Below, piece by piece: positions 7,560 to 12,002 of a stretch of DNA of 12,002 nucleotides. The DNA is from Caldifarciminota bacterium RBG_13_43_14 (GTDB taxonomy: Bacteria; Hydrothermota; Tepidihabitantia; SM23-42), in the NCBI GenBank assembly GCA_001771735.1, contig MEUM01000066.1, forward strand, positions 1,958 to 13,959. The letters are read 5' to 3'. Numbering within the stretch: position 1 is the first letter of the stretch; each line of letters starts with the position of its first letter. A program made the translations under genes and the position numbers. The notes below the pieces were generated by a model. It did no database searches, was not told the origin of the DNA, and worked only from the letters and a program-made list of their open reading frames with translations.

Positions 7560-9035
7560 TTAGACCACTACTACTTTAAAATCACCTTCATTTATTGAAT
7601 AATCGCCTTTGAGCCGAAGTATCAAACTATATTCTTTTGAGAGCTTGGACAGGGTTTCCGCATGATGAAGACTCAGAAAATCAGCAAATCTCGGTGATGT
7701 TCTTACCTCAACCATCTTCCCCCGAATTGATGTTCCGTTATTGGCGAACCAGCGCTCAAGATGCCCGAGCGTGCTCTGACGGTTGGTAATCCGTCCCTTG
7801 CCCTTGCATACCGGACAGACTTCGCTCAAGGTATGGGTTACGCTTGCTCTCGAGCGTTCGCGGGTGAAAAGGAATAACCCAAAATCGCTCATACCGCCGA
7901 TCCGGTAGCGTGCCCGGTCATCCCGTATCAATGTCCTGAACTCACGCAGCATGCGATTAATATTTTCTCGCCGTTCCAGATCAATCAGATCGACCACAAC
8001 CAGCCCTCCGATATCACGCAGCCGGAGCTGACGGGCGATTTCGGTCAGCGCTTCGATATTGGTCGACAGGGCAAGTTTTTCCGCTTGTTTTTCTTTTGAT
8101 GATTTCCCGGTGTTGACATCGATCGATACCAGGGCTTCGGTATGATCAATTACGATATAACCACCGCTTTTCAACCACACTCTTCGATCCTGTAATTCTT
8201 TTAATTGTTCCTCGATATTGAATTTCTGGAATATCGGCAATGGGTCGCTGTCTAATTTGACCCTTGATCTCATTCTCGGCGAAACAACTCCTAGATAGTT
8301 GATTATCTTCCGGTAACTGGGGTCAGAATCGATATACAGGTTTCGCACTTCATTGTTGAATAGATCACGGACGGTCTTTATCAGTGTATCCGGTTCACGG
8401 TAGATTAGCGCCGGGGCCGGATCTTTTATCGTCCGCAGATTCTGTTGCCAGTTCTTGGTGAGATATTCAACCTCCCTTTTTATTTCATCATGATGCGCTC
8501 GCGCGGCAGCGGTCCTGATGATCAATCCCATTCCCTGAGGTTTGATCTTTTTCCCGATCTTGAATAGGTCCTCTCTTTCACGCCGATTCCTTATCTTGCG
8601 CGAAACTCCTATGTTCTTGGCATTTATCAGCAATACGACATAGCGACCCGGTATTGATATATAAGAGGTCATACGTGGACCCTTCACACCGTATGAATCT
8701 TTGGTTACCTGTACTAATGTCTCCTGATCTTTCCTTAATTTTATTTCCTCGGGTCGATATCCATGTTCAACTTCAACTTCGCTTTCGAAAATATCGGAGA
8801 ATTCCTCGAACGGTATTTCGTTCAAAGGCAAAAATCCATTTCGTTCATAACCTATGTTGACAAAAGCCGCTTTCAGACCGGATATTAAATTCAGAACCTT
8901 TGCTCGGTAAACATTTCCGACCAGGCTGCTTTGCGCAGGTTGTTCAAAATAATATTCGTATAATTTCCCCTCCTCCAAAAATGCAATTCTCGTTTCCACG
9001 TTTGACACATTGATCACAATATCTTTCTTGGTCAC
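7560..9035 (-). CDS. rng: Ribonuclease G (RNase E/G family endoribonuclease)
   Basis: Single-strand-specific endoribonuclease, expected to act in the cytoplasm on rRNA 5' ends and mRNA turnover. 491 residues, close to E. coli RNase G (489) and without the long C-terminal scaffold of RNase E. An S1 RNA-binding domain spans ~38-125 (GNVYRAKV, AAFVNIGYERNGFLP). The 5'-sensor segment MGLIIRTAA holds Arg174 and Thr175. The DNase I-like catalytic core has Asp306 in SIDVNTG and Asp349 in VVVDLID, matching the two metal-binding aspartates of the family. The zinc-link is CPVC (Cys407, Cys410), which would pair two protomers. The start is GTG at 9035, overlapping the upstream TGA as GTGA; the resulting N-terminus (MTKKDIVINVSNVETRIA) matches the family's usual beginning. 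Neighbouring a radical SAM/DUF2344 protein is typical for this family outside Proteobacteria. Confidence 0.95.
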   Translation of the reverse strand: MTKKDIVINVSNVETRIAFLEEGKLYEYYFEQPAQSSLVGNVYRAKVLNLISGLKAAFVNIGYERNGFLPLNEIPFEEFSDIFESEVEVEHGYRPEEIKLRKDQETLVQVTKDSYGVKGPRMTSYISIPGRYVVLLINAKNIGVSRKIRNRREREDLFKIGKKIKPQGMGLIIRTAAARAHHDEIKREVEYLTKNWQQNLRTIKDPAPALIYREPDTLIKTVRDLFNNEVRNLYIDSDPSYRKIINYLGVVSPRMRSRVKLDSDPLPIFQKFNIEEQLKELQDRRVWLKSGGYIVIDHTEALVSIDVNTGKSSKEKQAEKLALSTNIEALTEIARQLRLRDIGGLVVVDLIDLERRENINRMLREFRTLIRDDRARYRIGGMSDFGLFLFTRERSRASVTHTLSEVCPVCKGKGRITNRQSTLGHLERWFANNGTSIRGKMVEVRTSPRFADFLSLHHAETLSKLSKEYSLILRLKGDYSINEGDFKVVVV

Positions 9036-11443
9036 TTTACCTCCATTGGTGATAGTAGAATCCCGTTACTTTTAATGAACATTGTTGTCCTGGTTACTTT
9101 AAACTTTTTTGTTTCTTCCAGGGATCGTTCAGTAAGATACGAAAGGAATTCATAAATGTTTAATTGACTGCCTCCGCAATAAAGCGCAACCGTAAGCCGT
9201 CCAGCCGCATAATCTACCGAATCAAGGCTTTCATTTAACTGTTTCATGCTTGATTTTGAGGGAATGTGGATAATGGTCGTGGGCGGCTCAAGCGGTTTCT
9301 TAATTTCACTTCTTTCAATTTCAACTTCATAAAATATCAGATTGATTGAACTCGACAGTGATCGCGTATTTATGGGCAGGCATCGCACCTCAAGTATCCT
9401 GATGTCAGCCGGGAAACGGGCATTCAGTTCTCTCGAGATATTAGCCAGATAATCCCCTTCCAGCGCAAAATCAAAAAAATCGCTGCGGCTGATCTGACCG
9501 ACGCTTTTCGGCGCACAAAACGAAACCTTGGGTAATGGTGAATATCCCTGGCTAAATTGCAGCGGCAGGTCAGTGCGGCGCAGGGCTCGGTAAATGGTGC
9601 GCGTGATATCAAGATGTGATGCATATCGATAATTCTCGCCGACCGAATATTTCACGCGGTAATTTACTGGCGGCTGATCGCGTTTCGGATAACGACCGTA
9701 ACTGATATATCTTTCCGTAATGTCCTCAGGCCGGGGTGGATTACCACTGCATATGCCGCAATCGGCACAGCCTTCGTAAAAACAATTGGGCGTGGTCTCA
9801 CCCTGCCGGGCGTGCTCCATTTCCTTTCTCAAAAAAGCCTTGCTGATACCGGTATCAATGAAATCCCATGGATACCGGTCACGTCTCTTTAGATAATCCT
9901 GAGGATCAATATCCTGTGCCTGAAAAGCTTCTTGCCACCGGTCAAAGCTGAACCCCTCACGCCACTCTTCAAATCTTCCTCCATGTTTGTAAACATATTC
10001 CAGAACCGGCAGCAACCGATGATCTCCACGCGAGAGCACCGCTTCAATGAATGAAACCGCTGGATCTTGATATTTGATCTCGACCCGGCGCTGCTTCATT
10101 TTCTTTAAACGATCTATTCTTCCACGCAGTATTTCGATCGGCTGAAAATCAGCGGATTCAAAAGGCGTATGCGGTTTTGGCACGAAAGGGCTTATCGCCA
10201 GCTTGACGCTGCCCTTTGGATAAGCTCTCAACAATTCATTGATCAATTTCGGGATCTCGTCGATATCTTTATCTTCTTCAAAAGGCAACCCGGTCATGAA
10301 ATACAATTTTACCTGTTTCCAGCCGAGTTGGTATGCGGTACTGATCGCTTCGATCATTTGTTGATTGCTGAATGATTTGTTCAAGCGTTTCCGCAATTGA
10401 TCGCTTGCCGTTTCCGGAGCAAACGTTAGCCCGCTCTTTTTGATCTCTTTAAGAAGCGATCCAATATCCTCAGTAAAAAGCTCTCCCCGCATTGCCGGCA
10501 AAGATATGCTTACCATTTTCTTACGCAAGAATTCATTAAGCTTATTCAATAAATTGGGTAAACCGGGATAATCGAGTATCGAAAATGAAAGCAGGGATAT
10601 TTCCTCCCATCCGGTCCGGCGGATACCATTTTCCACGGCTTTTAAAATATCCTGGTCCGACCGGATACGCAACGGTCGATTCGCGTATCCAGCTTGACAG
10701 AAACGACATCCCCATGTACAGCCTCTCATCACCTCGATCGCCAAACGGTCATGGGTGATCTCACATATTGGCAGTATTGACGGATCCGGTAGTGTCTGAG
10801 CGCTGAGTTCATGTACATAATTACGCTTAACTTTATGATCTCCGGCATGTATTGATGGCGCCCATACCCCGGGAAGCTTTGCCAATTCCCTCAAGCGATC
10901 GTTCTTTTTAGATCTTGGTATGGATCTCAGGATACTGGCAATGTCATCAACGGCCGCCTCGCCATCCCCGATAATAAATGCATCGAAAACATCGGTCAGG
11001 GGCGCCGGATTGAGGGTCGCGGGGCCGCCAGCGATGATCAAAGGATCGCCGGTACGACGCTGTACCGAACGCCAGGCAATGCCGGCAAGATCAAAAAGAT
11101 ACAGAATATTTGTATAGCTGAGCTCGCTTTGCAGCGAAAACCCGAGCAGATCAAAATCTTTGATCGCGGTTTGAGTTTCCAGGCCGTAGAGCGGGATCCC
11201 TCTTTGCAATAGGGCTTCGCCGAAATCCGGCCAGGGCGCAAATATCCTTTCGCATTGTATATCCTCATGTTTATTGAAAAGATGGTAAATTATTTTTATG
11301 CCCAGATTCGACATGCCGATCTCATATACTTCCGGGAATACAATGCCGACCTTTATTTGCCGATCGGATTTAATCGTGATGTTGTATTCACCGCCGGTGT
11401 AGCGGATCGGTTTCTTCACTTGAGGAAGAATATCATCCAGCAT
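9032..11443 (-). CDS. Fused radical SAM protein (TIGR03960-like) and DUF2344 (TIGR03936-like) protein
   Basis: Uncharacterised conserved radical SAM protein; the substrate is unknown to me, but the recurrent linkage to RNase E/G suggests a tRNA/rRNA or ribosome role (inference). 803 residues. Residues ~1-190 resemble the B12-binding-like domain found ahead of many radical SAM cores (FPEVYEIGMSNLG, IIAGGPATLNP, IIGDGEAA). The radical SAM core starts at ~235, with the Fe-S cysteines Cys242, Cys246 and Cys249 in GCTWGCRFC, and continues with APETASD and YFMTGLP. A second cysteine cluster CFYEGCADCGIC (Cys554, 559, 562, 565) could bind another iron-sulfur cluster or zinc. The C-terminal DUF2344 part (~595-780) has YASHLDITR and QGYSPLPKVSF. 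These two parts are separate genes in many Firmicutes, so this is the fused form. ATG at 11443 has AGGT 5 nt upstream. The end overlaps rng by 4 nt. Confidence 0.9.
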   Translation of the reverse strand: MLDDILPQVKKPIRYTGGEYNITIKSDRQIKVGIVFPEVYEIGMSNLGIKIIYHLFNKHEDIQCERIFAPWPDFGEALLQRGIPLYGLETQTAIKDFDLLGFSLQSELSYTNILYLFDLAGIAWRSVQRRTGDPLIIAGGPATLNPAPLTDVFDAFIIGDGEAAVDDIASILRSIPRSKKNDRLRELAKLPGVWAPSIHAGDHKVKRNYVHELSAQTLPDPSILPICEITHDRLAIEVMRGCTWGCRFCQAGYANRPLRIRSDQDILKAVENGIRRTGWEEISLLSFSILDYPGLPNLLNKLNEFLRKKMVSISLPAMRGELFTEDIGSLLKEIKKSGLTFAPETASDQLRKRLNKSFSNQQMIEAISTAYQLGWKQVKLYFMTGLPFEEDKDIDEIPKLINELLRAYPKGSVKLAISPFVPKPHTPFESADFQPIEILRGRIDRLKKMKQRRVEIKYQDPAVSFIEAVLSRGDHRLLPVLEYVYKHGGRFEEWREGFSFDRWQEAFQAQDIDPQDYLKRRDRYPWDFIDTGISKAFLRKEMEHARQGETTPNCFYEGCADCGICSGNPPRPEDITERYISYGRYPKRDQPPVNYRVKYSVGENYRYASHLDITRTIYRALRRTDLPLQFSQGYSPLPKVSFCAPKSVGQISRSDFFDFALEGDYLANISRELNARFPADIRILEVRCLPINTRSLSSSINLIFYEVEIERSEIKKPLEPPTTIIHIPSKSSMKQLNESLDSVDYAAGRLTVALYCGGSQLNIYEFLSYLTERSLEETKKFKVTRTTMFIKSNGILLSPMEVK
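9039..9044 (-). promoter_or_regulatory. Strong Shine-Dalgarno of rng inside the end of the radical SAM gene
   Basis: The minus strand reads GGAGGT three bases before the GTG at 9035, inside the last codons (ATG GAG GTA AAG TGA) of the upstream gene. A near-consensus site this close to a GTG, together with the GTGA stop/start overlap, supports this start and coupled translation. The spacing is shorter than usual. Confidence 0.7.
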
Positions 11444-11448
11444 ATTTG

Positions 11449-11452
11449 ACCT
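11449..11452 (-). promoter_or_regulatory. Ribosome binding site of the radical SAM/DUF2344 gene
   Basis: The minus strand reads GCAGGTCAAAT before the ATG at 11443, placing AGGT 5 nt upstream. It supports this start. The rest of the 66-nt gap to the upstream oxidoreductase gene shows no clear terminator hairpin or promoter, so read-through from upstream is possible. Confidence 0.5.
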
Positions 11453-11509
11453 GCGTTATTCGATCAATACCGAACAAGGAACGCTGCCTTAAAGACTATA
11501 CGTTGTTTA

Positions 11510-12002
11510 TCAGTAAAGATTGTAGCCCTTTGCCAGAGCCTGATCATTGATCGATAGCTGTTCTTCATTTGCCTTAGCAAACCTGTAACGCTGGACTTTT
11601 TTCAGGGATTCAAGTTTGATCAAACCGGTCTTCTTAGCTAACGCGCCAAGCATGATCATGTTGGCGATGCGTCCCTGTCCCAGTTCCTCCGCCAGCAGAT
11701 TTGCTTCGATCGGCAGTATTTGAATGTCACTGCGTTTGGGTTTTGATTTGATCAAGGTTTTATTAAAAAATAAAAGTCCATTTTTCTTCATTGCCGGCTC
11801 GAAACGGATAAGCGATGGTTCATTCATTATGATCACAATATCGGGATTGGCCACGATCGGCGAAGCTACTTTTTCCGTAGAGATCACGACCGAACAATTA
11901 GCGGTGCCACCGCGCATCTCCGCGCCATAGGAAGGGAAAAATGTAACGTGTTTATCCTCGAACATACCAGCGTGAGCAAGAATAATACCCGACGAGACTA
12001 CT
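11510..12002 (-). CDS. 2-oxoacid:ferredoxin oxidoreductase gamma subunit (KorC/PorG/VorC type); 5' partial
   Basis: Gamma chain of a ThDP/iron-sulfur enzyme that oxidatively decarboxylates a 2-oxoacid (pyruvate, 2-oxoglutarate or branched-chain) to its acyl-CoA with ferredoxin reduction; this chain contributes to CoA/substrate binding. The ATG at 11965 is not the real start: the frame continues to the window edge and encodes VVSSGIILAHAG directly before it. This is the usual continuation of the family's N-terminal GxGGQG motif, which must lie just outside. 163 residues are visible of the family's usual ~180-190. Diagnostic motifs are FFPSYGAEMRGGTANCSVVIS near residues 21-41 of the visible part, then NPDIVIIMNEPSL and NMIMLGALAK. 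The gene ends with TGA at 11510. Alpha and beta subunit genes would be expected upstream beyond the window. Substrate cannot be assigned from this chain alone. Confidence 0.92.
   Translation of the reverse strand, partial: VVSSGIILAHAGMFEDKHVTFFPSYGAEMRGGTANCSVVISTEKVASPIVANPDIVIIMNEPSLIRFEPAMKKNGLLFFNKTLIKSKPKRSDIQILPIEANLLAEELGQGRIANMIMLGALAKKTGLIKLESLKKVQRYRFAKANEEQLSINDQALAKGYNLY

Noticed and set aside
11444..11509. Promoter or terminator between the oxidoreductase and radical SAM genes
   Set aside because: No convincing -10/-35 pair or stem followed by a T run could be found by eye; only the ribosome site is called.

Overview
The window looks like a bacterial chromosome fragment of moderate G+C. 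It fits an uncultivated lineage of the FCB group or the WOR-3/Stahlbacteria type. That guess rests on the first gene, a very large secreted subtilase ending in a type IX secretion (T9SS)-like C-terminal sorting domain, a tail common in those lineages. No 16S rRNA or other strong taxonomic marker is present, so placement is tentative.

Layout: positions 1-4386 on the plus strand hold the 3' part of a multidomain secreted serine protease, whose start lies before the window. Positions 4387-4522 form a short convergent intergenic region with an imperfect 36-bp-period direct repeat, an 8-bp inverted repeat inside it, and a degenerate heptanucleotide tandem repeat that runs into the 3' end of the next gene. 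Positions 4523-12002 are a tightly packed minus-strand gene set. In transcription order it contains the gamma subunit of a 2-oxoacid:ferredoxin oxidoreductase (5' end cut by the window edge), a fused radical SAM/DUF2344 protein, ribonuclease G, a full-length transketolase and an RlmI-type 23S rRNA methyltransferase.

How the genes fit together: radical SAM-DUF2344, RNase G, transketolase and RlmI are separated by a 4-nt overlap, a 4-nt gap and a 12-nt gap, so they very probably form one transcript with coupled translation. The pairing of a radical SAM/DUF2344 protein with RNase E/G is a known conserved neighbourhood, in Clostridia usually followed by ribosomal protein L21. Here transketolase and an rRNA methyltransferase follow instead. 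The theme is RNA maturation and ribosome modification with one central-carbon enzyme inserted. The oxidoreductase gene lies 66 nt upstream and may or may not share the transcript.

I see no tRNA, rRNA, CRISPR array, intact insertion sequence, phage gene or defence cassette. Most of the window is ordinary. The points most worth a second look are the protease architecture and its sharp G+C mosaic, the non-canonical ThDP/Mg motif of the transketolase, the repeats in the convergent gap, and the excess of GATC tetranucleotides.
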